A DNA stretch of 64,000 nt from Deltaproteobacteria bacterium. Lineage in GTDB: Bacteria > JADJOY01. The notes under the pieces were generated by a model that worked only from the letters and a program-made list of their open reading frames with translations, searched no databases and was not told the origin of the DNA. The number at the start of each line of letters is the position of its first letter. Within the stretch, counting starts at the first letter, position 1. This document shows, in pieces, positions 44,519 through 56,277 of the stretch. The stretch spans positions 186,001 to 250,000 of the forward strand of contig JADJOY010000010.1 in NCBI GenBank assembly GCA_016713535.1, given 5' to 3'. A program made the translations under genes and the position numbers.

Positions 44519-45993
44519 ATGAAGCCCCTCGATCGTCGATCGTTCCTCAAGTCGGCCGGAAGCGTGGTGGTGGGAACCGCCGCGGGCCCGATCCTCCTCG
44601 ACGTCATGAGCCGCGGCGGCCTGACCGCGGCGATGGCCGCCGACCAGATGCGGGCACCGCTGCCCGCGGGCTCGCCGATCTGCGTGCTCATCACGCTCGA
44701 CGGCGGCAACGACGGCCTCAACACGCTCGTGCCGGTCACCAACTCCTGGTACTACGACACGAGCTACGGCCACGGGGCGCTGGCCCTCTCACCGGCGCAG
44801 ACGCTCGCGCTCTCCGGCCTCACCGACTACCGCCTCCACCCCAACCTGAGCTGGCTGGCGAACCGCTGGAACAGCCAGGGCGACGTCGCGTTCATCCAGG
44901 GGATCGGCGAGGTCACCAAGGCGGACTTCAGCCACTTCAACGCCATGAAGTACTGGCAGACCGCCGACCTCTCGCTGCTCGAGCCGACCGGCTGGATGGG
45001 CCGCTACAACGACGCGATGCACCCGGGGAACCCGCTCTCGACGGTGTCGCTCTACGACCTGCGCCTCGAGGCGGTCGGCAGCACCAGCCCCACGCTCGTG
45101 CTCTACGACACCGCGAACTTCAGCTACTCGCTGCCCTGGTACGACACCGACGCGCGGCGCGCGCGGCCCTCGAGAAGATGGCCACCCACGTGGGCGGCGG
45201 CTTCCACGAGCAGGCCGCCAAGCTCATCTCGAGCACCTTCGACGTGTCGGCGCAGGTCACCGCCGCCAACGACCCGGCGATCGACGACGGCGAGTACTCG
45301 TACATCACCGAGCAGTTGCTGCAGGTGGCGATGCTGATCCGCGCCGGGATCCCGAGCCAGACCTACGCCACCGCGTTCAGCACCTTCGACCACCACTCGG
45401 GGCTGCTCGAGAACCAGGGCGCGTGCTTCACCGACTTGAACGAGGCGCTCACCAAGTTCTTCGCGGCGCTCGCCGGCCACCCGCGCGAGCACGACGTGTT
45501 CGTGGTGATCGCGTCCGAGTTCGGGCGCCAGGTGACGGCCAACGAGAACGGCGGCGTGGACCACGGCCAGGGCGGCCTGGCGATGGTCATCGGCGGCGGC
45601 GTGGTGGGCGGCCTCTACGGCGACCCGCCCACCCTCGATCCCGGCGGCGAGGATCGCCCCAACCGCATCTGGGACGCGCTCGTGCCGACCACCGACTTCC
45701 GGCGCCTGTGGGCCACCGTGATCAACCGCCTAGCCGGCACCAGCGGCGTCGACGACGTGGTGCTCCGGTCGCACTTCGCCGATCTCGGCGTGTTCCAGCC
45801 CACGCTGGTGTGCGGCCGCCTCGGCTCCGCCGAGCGCGGGGTCGACGTTGGCGCGGCGTGGCGCGGGATGCTGCCGCTCATGGCGCCGGTCGCCGCCGGC
45901 GCGCTGCTCAAGCGCTTCCGCGAGCGCACCCTGCCGAAGCCCGAGATCCCCGTCGCACCTGCCTGCGCCTGCGACGTCGGGCACGAATCGTAG
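44519..45993 (+). CDS. DUF1501 family Tat-exported protein, frameshifted
   Basis: A reconstructed protein of about 491 residues. The N-terminus MKPLDRRSFLKSAGS is a twin-arginine signal, so the protein is folded before export. Typical DUF1501 features are VLITLDGGNDGLNTLVP, GDVAFIQGIGEVTKADFSHF, FSTFDHHSGLLENQ and FVVIASEFGRQVTANENGGVDHGQGG. The frame changes within the GC run at 45150-45170 (gacgcgcggcgcgcgcgg) and again yields a length one base short. The family resembles sulfatase/alkaline-phosphatase folds. It lies between two DUF1800 genes, an arrangement that suggests a three-protein unit. Confidence 0.85.
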
Positions 45994-46056
45994 GGGCGGG
46001 GCCAGTCCCCGCCCGCTTTCGCCTCGACGACGCCGAGCTCGCAAGGATTCCACCCC

Positions 46057-47376
46057 ATGGCCTCCACCGAAGAACAAGTCGCTCACGTGTGGCGCCGTCT
46101 GGGCTTCGGGCCCAGCCCCGCCGACATGACCTATGGCCTGTCGATCGGCCCGCAAGCGCTGATCGAGGACCTCACCAGCCGCGCCCTCACCAGCTCGAGC
46201 TACTGGGCGCTGCCCCCGATCTCGGGCTGGGACGACCCCGCCGCCTACATGGACCGGCTCTTCGAGCTCATGCAGACCAGCACCAATCCGCTCCAAGAGC
46301 GGATGGCGTGGATGATGATGGGGCTCCTGGTGGTCGGGTACTCGGACGGCGGCCAGAACGAGGAGCTCGACACCTGGGTGCGCTCGTGCCGCTCGGGCTG
46401 CCTGGGCAACTACTTCTCGCTGCTCTCCACCGTCGCGCCGGGCTGGCCGATGCAGTGGTACCTGAGCAACGTGTTCTCGGAGAAAGGCCACGCCAACGAG
46501 AACCTCGCCCGCGAGCTGTGCGAGCTCTTCGCGCTCGGCACCAAGCACCCGGTGACCGGCCAGCCCAACTACACCGAGGACGACATCAAGGAGATCGCCC
46601 GCGCGCTCACCGGCTACGACTACGACTGGGACCGCGACAAGGCGTTCTTCAACCCCTTCAACTGGGACCCGGGCTCGAAGACGATCTTCGGCGTGAACCG
46701 CGGCGCCGCGAAGTTCCCCGAGGTGCTCGCCGCGATCAAGGCGCACCCCTCGTTCGGCTACTTCGTGCCGAAGCGGATCTATCGCGAGCTGATGGGCTTC
46801 GAGCCCTCGACGCAGGCGCTCGAGGACATGCACGCCGCGTGGGGCTCCGAGGGCGACATCCCCGCCCTCGTCCAGCACGTCGCCAACCGTCCCGAGTTCC
46901 TCTCCGACACCGCCATCCACGGCCGCGTGAAGAGCCCCATGGAGCTCATGATCGGCAGCCTGCGCGTGCTCGGCCTCAAGCACCTGTCGCGCTTCTATCT
47001 CCAGTGGCAGCTCTACGACATGCGCCAGTACCCGTTCCAGGCGCCCAACGTGAACGGCTGGCCGTCGGGCTCGGCGTGGCTGCACGCGAGCCAGCTCGTG
47101 AGCTGGTCGAGCTTCATCTCTTGGGCGTGCTTCGAGGACGACGGCACCGCCGCCACCCCGAGCCAGGACCGCAGCCCGACGATCCGCACCCTCAAGCAGC
47201 AAGGCACCAACGCCAGCGGCGGTGACCTCGCGTTGCAGATGGCCGGGCTCTACGACGTCTCGACCGAGACCCGCGAGGCGATGCGCGACTTCGCCGCCGC
47301 CGGCCGCTGGGAGCACTGGCGCGCCTGCGGACTCATGCAGCTCGCCCTCTCGTGCCCCGAATACCTGCTGAACTGA
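46057..47376 (+). CDS. DUF1800 family protein, copy 2
   Basis: A 439-residue intact paralog of the gene at 43177. It shares EQVAHVWRRLGFGPSPADM, NPLQERMAWMMMGLLV, NENLARELCELFALGTKHP, DIKEIARALTGYDYDW, PFQAPNVNGWPSGSAWLH and the identical ending YDVSTETREAMRDFA through LSCPEYLLN. No signal peptide is visible. It follows the DUF1501 gene after 63 bases, so the DUF1800-DUF1501-DUF1800 order looks like a single transcription unit. The copies have diverged, so the duplication is not recent. Confidence 0.9.
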   Translation: MASTEEQVAHVWRRLGFGPSPADMTYGLSIGPQALIEDLTSRALTSSSYWALPPISGWDDPAAYMDRLFELMQTSTNPLQERMAWMMMGLLVVGYSDGGQNEELDTWVRSCRSGCLGNYFSLLSTVAPGWPMQWYLSNVFSEKGHANENLARELCELFALGTKHPVTGQPNYTEDDIKEIARALTGYDYDWDRDKAFFNPFNWDPGSKTIFGVNRGAAKFPEVLAAIKAHPSFGYFVPKRIYRELMGFEPSTQALEDMHAAWGSEGDIPALVQHVANRPEFLSDTAIHGRVKSPMELMIGSLRVLGLKHLSRFYLQWQLYDMRQYPFQAPNVNGWPSGSAWLHASQLVSWSSFISWACFEDDGTAATPSQDRSPTIRTLKQQGTNASGGDLALQMAGLYDVSTETREAMRDFAAAGRWEHWRACGLMQLALSCPEYLLN

Positions 47377-47440
47377 AGCGCCTGCCGACGAAGCACGACG
47401 TCTTCGGCGTCCGCTTTCCAGCGCGGACGTGGATTCGGTC

Positions 47441-47468
47441 GGCTGGAGGGCCGCGCTCCGTCGCGGCC
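47441..47468. repeat. Single family hairpin, CTCCGT loop
   Basis: GGCTGGAG with GGCCGCG-ctccgt-CGCGGCC. It is the GGCTGGAG/CTCCGT form seen at 20605 and 31633, here with a different stem. Bases 47470-47520 continue with shorter GC palindromes (CCCGGGACAG, GGGCCGCAAGCCC). Confidence 0.75.
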
Positions 47469-47636
47469 GCGATCAGCCTCCTCGGAGGGCCGGCTCCTGC
47501 CGGGCCGCAAGCCCGGGACAGCCAGACAGCACGCTCAGGGGGCCCGGGAAGCGCCTTTCACGCTATTTTCAGGGCATTCCGACGATGTCATGTAAGCAGT
47601 TAGTTACCATTTTCGCTGCCAACTATTTTGCATTTT

Positions 47637-47656
47637 CTGCTGGCAGTTGCCAGCAG
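47637..47656. promoter_or_regulatory. Perfect 9-bp inverted repeat in an AT-richer patch
   Basis: CTGCTGGCA-gt-TGCCAGCAG. Upstream 47565-47640 is clearly AT-richer than the rest of the region (TTAGTTACCATTTTCGC) and carries no gene. The palindrome is 91 bases before arfB and is an operator candidate. Confidence 0.35.
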
Positions 47657-47746
47657 CCCCGGACGCGCGGGCGACCCGGCACGGGAGGCGGCGGACGCCC
47701 GCACCCCTGGAGGCGCGTGGCGCGATCGGCGATCCTTGCGCCCGCC

Positions 47747-48175
47747 ATGGATGCCTTGATCGTTCGTCACGGGCTGGTGATCCCGGAGGCCGAGCTGAGC
47801 GTCGCGTTCTCGCGCTCGGGCGGGCCGGGCGGCCAGAACGTGAACAAGGTCGAGACGCGGGTCGAGATCCGCTACGCGCTCGACCGCAGCGAGGCGCTCG
47901 CGCCTGCGGCGAAGGCGCGCCTGCGAGCGCTCGCCGCCAACCGGATCACCAAGGAAGGCGAGCTGGTGATCGTGAGCCAGCGCTACCGCTCCCAGCCGCG
48001 CAACCTCGACGACGCGCGCGAGCTGCTCCGCGAGCTGATCCTCGAGGCGCTGCGTCCGCCGCCCAGGCCGCGCCGCCCCACCAAGCCGTCGCGCGGCTCG
48101 AAGGAGCGGCGCCTCAAGGAGAAGGCGCTCCACTCGGCCAAGAAACAGTTTCGCCGCGCCGGCGGCGACGACTGA
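47747..48175 (+). CDS. arfB: ArfB/YaeJ-type peptidyl-tRNA hydrolase (ribosome rescue)
   Basis: A 142-residue protein. The GGQ catalytic motif lies at residues 28-30 (SRSGGPGGQNVNKVETRVEI), the release-factor signature that hydrolyses peptidyl-tRNA. The C-terminus is a long basic tail (RPTKPSRGSKERRLKEKALH) that in ArfB reaches into the empty mRNA channel of stalled ribosomes. Codon-recognition domains of RF1/RF2 are absent, and the length is right for ArfB. Confidence 0.93.
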   Translation: MDALIVRHGLVIPEAELSVAFSRSGGPGGQNVNKVETRVEIRYALDRSEALAPAAKARLRALAANRITKEGELVIVSQRYRSQPRNLDDARELLRELILEALRPPPRPRRPTKPSRGSKERRLKEKALHSAKKQFRRAGGDD

Positions 48176-48208
48176 CCCGCCTGCGACGCGCTGCGATACC
48201 GTCGGAGC

Positions 48209-48397
48209 GTGAAATCCACGTCGCCTCCCCACGTGGCCCCCGAGCCCGGCACCCGTCCGGCCACCTCGGATGCCGACGGTGTGGATCTCACGATGATCCG
48301 CTGGATGTTGACGCTCTCCCCCGCCGAGCGTCTCGGCGTGCTCGCCGACCAGATCCGGACCATCGAACAGCTTCGAGCCCGTGCCACCCACGACTGA
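48209..48397 (+). CDS. Small partner protein of a nucleotidyltransferase
   Basis: A 62-residue protein starting MKSTSPPHVAPEP. The C-terminal part (MIRWMLTLSPAERLGVLADQ) resembles the short helical proteins that sit directly before AbiEii/MNT-type nucleotidyltransferase genes. It overlaps the next gene by 17 bases, a sign of a two-gene unit. It may act as an antitoxin-like or accessory subunit; this is inference from position. Confidence 0.6.
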   Translation: MKSTSPPHVAPEPGTRPATSDADGVDLTMIRWMLTLSPAERLGVLADQIRTIEQLRARATHD

Positions 48398-48875
48398 TCT
48401 ACGGCGGTTGCTGGGCACGCTCGCGCGCGGCGGCGTCGAGTTCGTGATCGTCGGAGGCGTCGCAGCGGTGGTCCAGGGTGCGCCGATCGCGACGTTCGAC
48501 GTCGACATCGTTCCAGCGCGGGATCCCGCGAACCTGGCGCGATTGGCCGCCGTGCTCGAGGACCTGGACGCGGTGTACCGCGAGCACCTGCCGCGCCGGC
48601 TGGCGGCGACCGCCGAGCAGCTCGCCGGCCCGGGCCGTCACCTCCTGATGACCGCCGCCGGCCCCCTCGACGTGCTCGGCAGCGTCGGTGCCGGGCTGAG
48701 CTTTCTCGACCTGGCCGAGCGCTCGATCGAGATCGAGCTCGACGGTCTGGCCCTTGGCGTCGCCACGCTCGAGACCCTGATCCGCCTCAAGGAGCATGCG
48801 AACCGGCCCAAAGACCGCGCGGTGCTATCGATCCTGCGCGCGACGCTGGCCGAATCGCGGCGCGGCGAGGACTGA
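48381..48875 (+). CDS. Nucleotidyltransferase (AbiEii/MNT-like)
   Basis: A 164-residue protein of the minimal nucleotidyltransferase fold. The motif FVIVGGVAAVVQG (Gly25-Gly26) and the metal-binding FDVDIV (Asp40, Asp42) are in place, followed by PLDVLGSVGAG and LDGLALGVATLETLIRLKEH. The family includes toxins and defence proteins that transfer nucleotides to RNA or protein. The tight overlap with the small gene before it supports a two-component, toxin-antitoxin-like unit, but its target is unknown. Confidence 0.75.
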   Translation: MPPTTDLRRLLGTLARGGVEFVIVGGVAAVVQGAPIATFDVDIVPARDPANLARLAAVLEDLDAVYREHLPRRLAATAEQLAGPGRHLLMTAAGPLDVLGSVGAGLSFLDLAERSIEIELDGLALGVATLETLIRLKEHANRPKDRAVLSILRATLAESRRGED

Positions 48876-48938
48876 GCTGCGGACCGACCCTGGGGTCGTC
48901 GACGAAGCGACGACCCTCCAGCCCGCGGCCCCGCTGCC

Positions 48939-48968
48939 TTGACGGTGTGACCGGGATCACTCTAGGTT
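48939..48968 (+). promoter_or_regulatory. Sigma-70-like promoter for the tetR/ubiB-diiron unit
   Basis: TTGACG (48939-48944), an 18-base spacer and TAGGTT (48963-48968). The start site falls in the 34-bp palindrome that follows, so repressor binding would block initiation. Confidence 0.6.
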
Positions 48969-48970
48969 AA

Positions 48971-49004
48971 GCGATCGTTTGAATCGGTCGATTCAAGCGA
49001 TCGC
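48971..49004. promoter_or_regulatory. 34-bp palindromic operator, likely for TetR
   Basis: Inner arms TTGAATC-ggtc-GATTCAA, extended by outer arms GCGATCGT and GCGATCGC: a near-perfect dyad of 34 bases, adjacent to the -10 hexamer and 28 bases before the TetR start. This is the size of operators bound by two TetR dimers (QacR-like). Confidence 0.7.
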
Positions 49005-49031
49005 ATCCATCACCGCCCCGGAGAGCCCCGC

Positions 49032-49777
49032 ATGGCCGTTCGCGCCCTCGCCCGCCGCACCTCTCCACTCGACGCGGAGGCCGCCGAGAACGCCGGCACC
49101 CGCGCGCATCCTGGAGGCCGCCCTCGACGTGTTCGCCGAATACGGCTTCGACGGCACCTCCACCCGCGAGATCTGCAAGCGCGCCGACGTCAACGTCGCC
49201 GCCCTCAACTACCACTGGGGCTCGAAGGAGAGCCTGTGGCTCGCGGTGTGCGACGCGGTGGCGCGCCAGGTCATGCGCGTCACCCGCGACTGCCTCGAGA
49301 CCGCGCAGCCGGTCGAGGTGGCGGTGCCGCGCCTCATCGGCACGCTCTTCGACGCCATGGTCGCCGACCCGCGGCCGGTGCGGATCGGCCAGTGGGCGTC
49401 GCTGCAGGCCGAGTCGATGGACTTCCCGTCGGTGTTCGAGACCTTCGAGCCGTGGTTCCGGCTCGCGGTCCAGTACTTCACGCACCTCGAGGACGAGGGG
49501 CGCATCCGCGACCTCGACGTCGAGGTGCTGCTCAGCACGTTCTACGGCCAGTTCGCGCAGGCGCTCATCGACCAGCCCAGCCAGCGCCAGTACTTCGGCC
49601 ACGACCTGCGCGACCCCGCCCACGCCGCGCGCGTCCGCAAGTGCCTGATCGACACCGCGTTGACCCTGCTCGGGCTGGAGCTGCCATCCCAGCAGCCGGC
49701 GGCGCGAGTCGCGCCCTCCAGACCGCCCCGCCGCACGAGCCGCGCTCGAAGCCGTCGAGCCGGAAGGAGCGCAAGTC

Positions 49778-49781
<4 letters not shown>
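49032..49781 (+). CDS. TetR-family transcription regulator, two frameshifts
   Basis: The N-terminus from ATG 49032 (MAVRALARRTSPLDAEAAEN) and the C-terminus (PHEPRSKPSSRKERKS) share one frame, but the core lies in another: RILEAALDVFAEYGFDGTST, REICKRADVNVAALNYHWGS (helix-turn-helix) and a long ligand domain to about 49700. So two compensating indels exist, near 49105 and 49700, and the total of 750 bases is a whole number of codons. The stop overlaps the ATG of the UbiB-diiron gene (ATGA). It probably represses itself and that gene through the palindrome at 48971. Confidence 0.8.
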
Positions 49782-52153
<2,372 letters not shown>

Positions 52154-52236
52154 GGCCTCGGCCCGGCGGTTTGTGCCCCGGCCCGCCGGGTGCGTAGCAT
52201 CGTCGCTGGCGGCGCGGCCGCCGGGGGGGGACGACG

Positions 52237-54241
52237 ATGCGGATCGAGCGTGCACGGATCGGCCTCGGGCTGATCGGATTCCTCGGCGCCCTCGGCGGCG
52301 CCCTGATCGCTGGCGCGAGCCCCGCGCTCGCCACCGTCTACGAGGTCCACGCCACCGCCGACGACGCGGGCCTCGGGCCAAACGGGACCTGCACGCTGCG
52401 CGAGGCGATCCTCGCCGCGAACGGTGACGCGCCGGTCGACGGCTGCGCCGCTGGCTCGGCGGGCGAGGACACCATCCTCCTCGACGCCGCGACCTACGCG
52501 CTCACCGTCGCAGGCGCGTGTGAGGACGCGGGCGCCACCGGCGACCTCGACGCCTCCGCCGACCTCGTCCGGGCCGGGCGGGGCGCCGCGATGACCACCG
52601 TCTCGGCGGCGGGCCTCGGCGACCGCGTCCTCCAGGTCGCGGCGGGCGCGGCGGTGCGGGTGCAGGACCTCACGCTCGCTGGCGGCACCGTGCTCGGCGC
52701 GCCGAGCGAGGCGGTGGCGGGCGGCGGCATCTATAACGACGGCCAGCTCACACTGCGGCGCGCGGCGGTGAGCGGCAACGCTGCACTCGGCGGTGGAGTA
52801 CGCGACGGCGGCGGCGCCACCGGTGGCGGCGTCTTCAGCTCGGCCACGGCGACGCTCGCCCTCGACGGGTGCGAGGTCACCGGCAACCAGGCGAAGGGCG
52901 GTGACGGCTCGGGGTACTGCTGCACCGACGAGAACCCGTGCCACTGCTTCCGCGTCGGCAACGGCGGGCCGGCGAGCGGCGGCGGCATTGCGAGCGCCGG
53001 CGCGCTCGAGGTGGAGCGCTCGGTGGTCACCGCGAACGCCGCGACGGGCGGCAACGGGGCCGACTACCTGGGGCTGGACTTCGGCTTTGCGGGCGGCGCC
53101 GACGGCGGCGGGCTCGCGGTTCTCGGCGGGGCGGCCAGCGTGGCGGACGTAGCGCTCGCCGAGAACCGCGCCACCGGCGGCCACGGTGGCCGGCGCCACG
53201 GCGCGCGGCGGCGCCCTCTACGCGGCGGCTGGCGACACCACGGTCGAACGCGCGCTCGTCACCGAGAACGTCACCACCGGTGGGAACGGGCTGGCGGGCG
53301 CGCTGTCCGGCGCGAACGGCGGCGCGGCGCTCGGCGCCGGCGTGTACGTGGCGAACGGCGCGGCGGCGCGGCTCACCAACGCAACGGTCGTCACCAACGC
53401 CGCGGACGGCGGGGACGGCCAGGACGGCGTCTTCACCGTCAACCGCGGCGGCGACGCCCAGGGCGGCGGGCTCTACGCGGGCGGCGCCACCGCCGTCGAG
53501 CACGCCACCATCGCCGACAACCTCGTGGTCTCCGGGGACCAGCGAGGCCGTCGGCGCCGCGGAAGGCGCCGACCTCCATTCGACCGGCGCCACCACCGTG
53601 GTCAACACCATCCTCGCCGCGGCCTACGCGATCGCCCCTCCCGCGGCGCCCACCCTCAGCGTGTGCGGCGGCACGAGCCCCGCCACGTCGCTCGGCGGCA
53701 ACGTCGAGAGCCCGCTCGCCACCTGCGGCTTCGCCGCGGCAGGCGACCAGGGGTCGGTGAGCGTGGCCGGGTTGGCCCTCGAGCCGCTCGCGATGAACGG
53801 CGGCCTCACCGAGACCCGCGCGCTGGGCGCGGCCAGCGTCGCGGTCGGCGCCGGCTCCGCGGCCGCCTGCGCCGAGCGCGATCAGCGGAACTTCGCGCGC
53901 GGCGGCCCGCCGTGCGACGCCGGTGCGTTCGAGGCGAACGCCTCGCCCTGCACCGACGCCGATCACGACGGCGCGGCCCTCGAAGGCGGGCCTGCGGTCC
54001 AGCCGACTGCGACGACGCGAACCCCAACGCCCGTCCCGGCAACGTCAGATCCCCGGCAACGGCGTCGACGACGACTGCTCCGAGACGACCCCGGCGCCTC
54101 ACGCCGGAGCTGGCCGAGGCGAGCACCGGGCGAGCGGCCCCGCGCGGCGCCTGGGCGCCGCCGCTCGCCGCGACGCTGGTGACGTTCGCCGGCATGCGCG
54201 CGCTGCGCGGCATGCGCCGACGCCTATACTCGCGCGAATGA
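52237..54241 (+). CDS. CSLREA/beta-helix surface protein with MopE-type motif, several frameshifts
   Basis: Signal peptide (GLIGFLGALGGALIAGASPALA), then the CSLREA-type opening TCTLREAILAANGDAPVDGC. A long Gly/Ala-rich region with GGGIYNDGQLTLRRAAVSGN-type repeats is a right-handed beta-helix. Near the end, CGPADCDDANPNARPGN and PGNGVDDDCSET form the MopE-type metal-binding motif, followed by a hydrophobic helix and an Arg tail (MRALRGMRRRLYSRE), a C-terminal anchor. The frame shifts near 53205, 53540 and twice between 53990 and 54060. Reconstructed length is about 665 aa. Adhesive or surface role is inferred. Confidence 0.7.
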
Positions 54242-55495
54242 CGCGGGCGGCCAGCAGTCTGGCGAACCTCGACCCTCGCTCGGTGCCGCTCCCGCACGGC
54301 ACCGAGGTGGAGCTGCACCGACCGGATCCTCGACGAGCGCACGATCCCGCGCGGAACCGTGGGGCGCGTTACCGGTTCCCGGTGACGACCTGGTCGAGAT
54401 CACGATCGTCGGCGTCGGCACGCTCCACTGCGCTCGCGAAGACCTCGTGCCGCGGAGAGTCGGCCAGACCCTGTTCGCGGTCCGCCGCGACGCGAAAGCT
54501 GGTCCGCGCTCGCGCCGTGCCTGGTGCTGGAGACGATCGTGGGTTCGCGAGCCTGGGGCTCGCCGACGAGAGCTCGGACGTCGACACCCGCGGCGTGTTC
54601 GCTTTGCCGCTCTCCTGGACCGCTGGTCTCGTCGATCCCCGCACGATCTCGTCAGCCCGGACGGCTCGATGGCCTACTGGTCCGTCACGAAGGCCTTGCG
54701 TCAGGCGCTGCGCGCGGACCGGAACACGCCTCGAGATGCTGTTCGTGCCCGGGGGCACGGCGCGGGACGAGATCGGCGAGGGATCGTCGCGGAGCGCGAG
54801 GCCTTCGTGTCGAGCGAGATCCACGGGTCGTTCGGCCGCTACGCGATCGCGCAGCTTCGCCGCCTCGAACAGGGTGCACGCCTCGCCGAGCACCGCGGCG
54901 CAGGTCTCGCCTGGCTCCGCGACGAGCCCGGGTTGTCGCTCGATCAGGTGGCGGGCGCTTTGGCCGATCGCACCCCGCCGCGAAGTGACCACGGCCAGGC
55001 GCGGCATCGCCCCCAGGCCAAGGTGGGGTCAAGCAGCTCTACCGATCTCTCCACGATCAAGGACTGCTCCTGCGAACGACTTCGGCGCCCCTGGTCCGGT
55101 TCGCCATGGCGGAGCGCAGCCACGACCTCGAGCTTCCGCGCGAGCTTCGGCCCAAGAACGCCTACAACTTGATGCGGCTCATCTGGACGGCGACCGAGTG
55201 GCTCCGAGCGGGTCGGCCGACCTTCCGGGCCACGGGCGTGCTCCACGACCGCCTCGTCGCGATCAAGAAGGGAGGTGCCGCTCGCCGACGTGGTCGCCGA
55301 GGCGGAGGCGCTGATCCCCGCGCGCTCGACGCTGCGCGGGCCGAAACTCAACTCCCGGACCGCGCCGACCTGCCGCGCGCCGACGCGCTCGCTCGGCGCA
55401 TCCACGAGGAGGTCGCCCGGCGCTTCGCCGCGAACCGCCCGGGGCCGTGGGGCCGAGACGCACCGCCGACGTTTTCGGTGGAGTGGTCGTCGTGA
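54238..55495 (+). CDS. Predicted nucleotidyltransferase (COG3541-like), frameshifted
   Basis: A reconstructed protein of about 420 residues from ATG 54238, which overlaps the previous stop (ATGA). An N-terminal piece of about 75 residues (DRILDERTIPRGTVGRV, LVEITIVGVGTLHCARED) precedes the nucleotidyltransferase core VLETIVGSRAWGL with DESSDVDTRGVFALP, the GS-x-x-x-G and D-x-D motif of DNA-polymerase-beta-type transferases. Later conserved segments are SEIHGSFGRYAIAQLRRLEQ and ELRPKNAYNLMRLIWTATEW. The frame changes at about eight places, so codons are uncertain. Function unknown; it abuts a second gene of the same type. Confidence 0.65.
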
Positions 55496-56264
55496 GTATC
55501 GAAGACCTGCTGACGCCCCACCAGCTCGGAGTCGCGAGCCAGGTGCTGGCAGAGGAATCCGCGCGACGAGCGCACCTCGTCGTGCACCTGAGCGGAGCCC
55601 ACGCCTACGGATTTCCTTCGCCCGACAGCGACCTCGACCTGAAGGCCGTCCACGTCGCGGCGACCCGTTCGCTGCTGGGTCTCCACCCACCGCGGCCGAC
55701 GTTCGATCGCGCCGAGATCGTCGACGGAGTCGAGATCGACTACACGTCGAACGAGATCGGTCACGTGCTCGCGGGTGCTGCGAGGCAACGGCAATTTTCT
55801 CGAACGAATCCTGGGGACGACGACGGCGTGCTCCGCTCCCCCACTGAAGGGCTGCAGCCGATCGTCCGCCGTGCGCTCCACCGCCGATTCCACGCGCACT
55901 ACCGCGGCTTCGCGGTCAGCAACGCGCGAACCTGATCCAGAGCCGACGGTAAAGCGTCTGCTCTACGTATTGCGAACCACCTCGACGGGGATCCACCTGC
56001 TGCGGGCGGGCGAGCTGGTGATCGATCTGACGCAGCTCGCCGACGAGATGCGACTTCGGGACGTCGACGAGCTCGTGGAGCGCAAGCGCGCCGGCGAGCA
56101 AGCATCCGTCACCGCCGAGCTCGTCTCGGCCTGGTCCCCTCGTATCGACCGCCTCTTCGAGGATCTCGACGCGGCGCGGGACGCTTCCCCTACCGGACGA
56201 GGCCCCAACGAAGGCGAGCTCGACTCCTGGCTGGTCGAGCTCAGGCGAGGCTCAGCTCGGGTGA
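55492..56264 (+). CDS. Second predicted nucleotidyltransferase (COG3541-like), frameshifted
   Basis: Starts at GTG 55492, overlapping the previous stop. The core LVVHLSGAHAYGFPSPDSDL with DLDLKAVHVA is again the G-x-x-x-G and D-x-D motif. Downstream pieces in shifting frames read RGNGNFLERILG, RALHRRFHAHYRGFAV, VKRLLYVLRTTSTGIHLLRA and LRDVDELVERKRAGEQ. This order matches the same family as its neighbour. Frame changes occur near 55770, 55840, 55935 and 56195, so the end at about 56264 is approximate. Adjacent, overlapping genes of one enzyme class suggest that the two work as a pair. Confidence 0.65.
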
Positions 56265-56277
56265 CCCGCGCCGTCGC

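Noticed and set aside
47637-47656. Sigma-54 promoter (TGGC...TTGC)
   Set aside because: TGGCAGTTGCC has the wrong GG-to-GC spacing; it is better explained as a simple palindrome.
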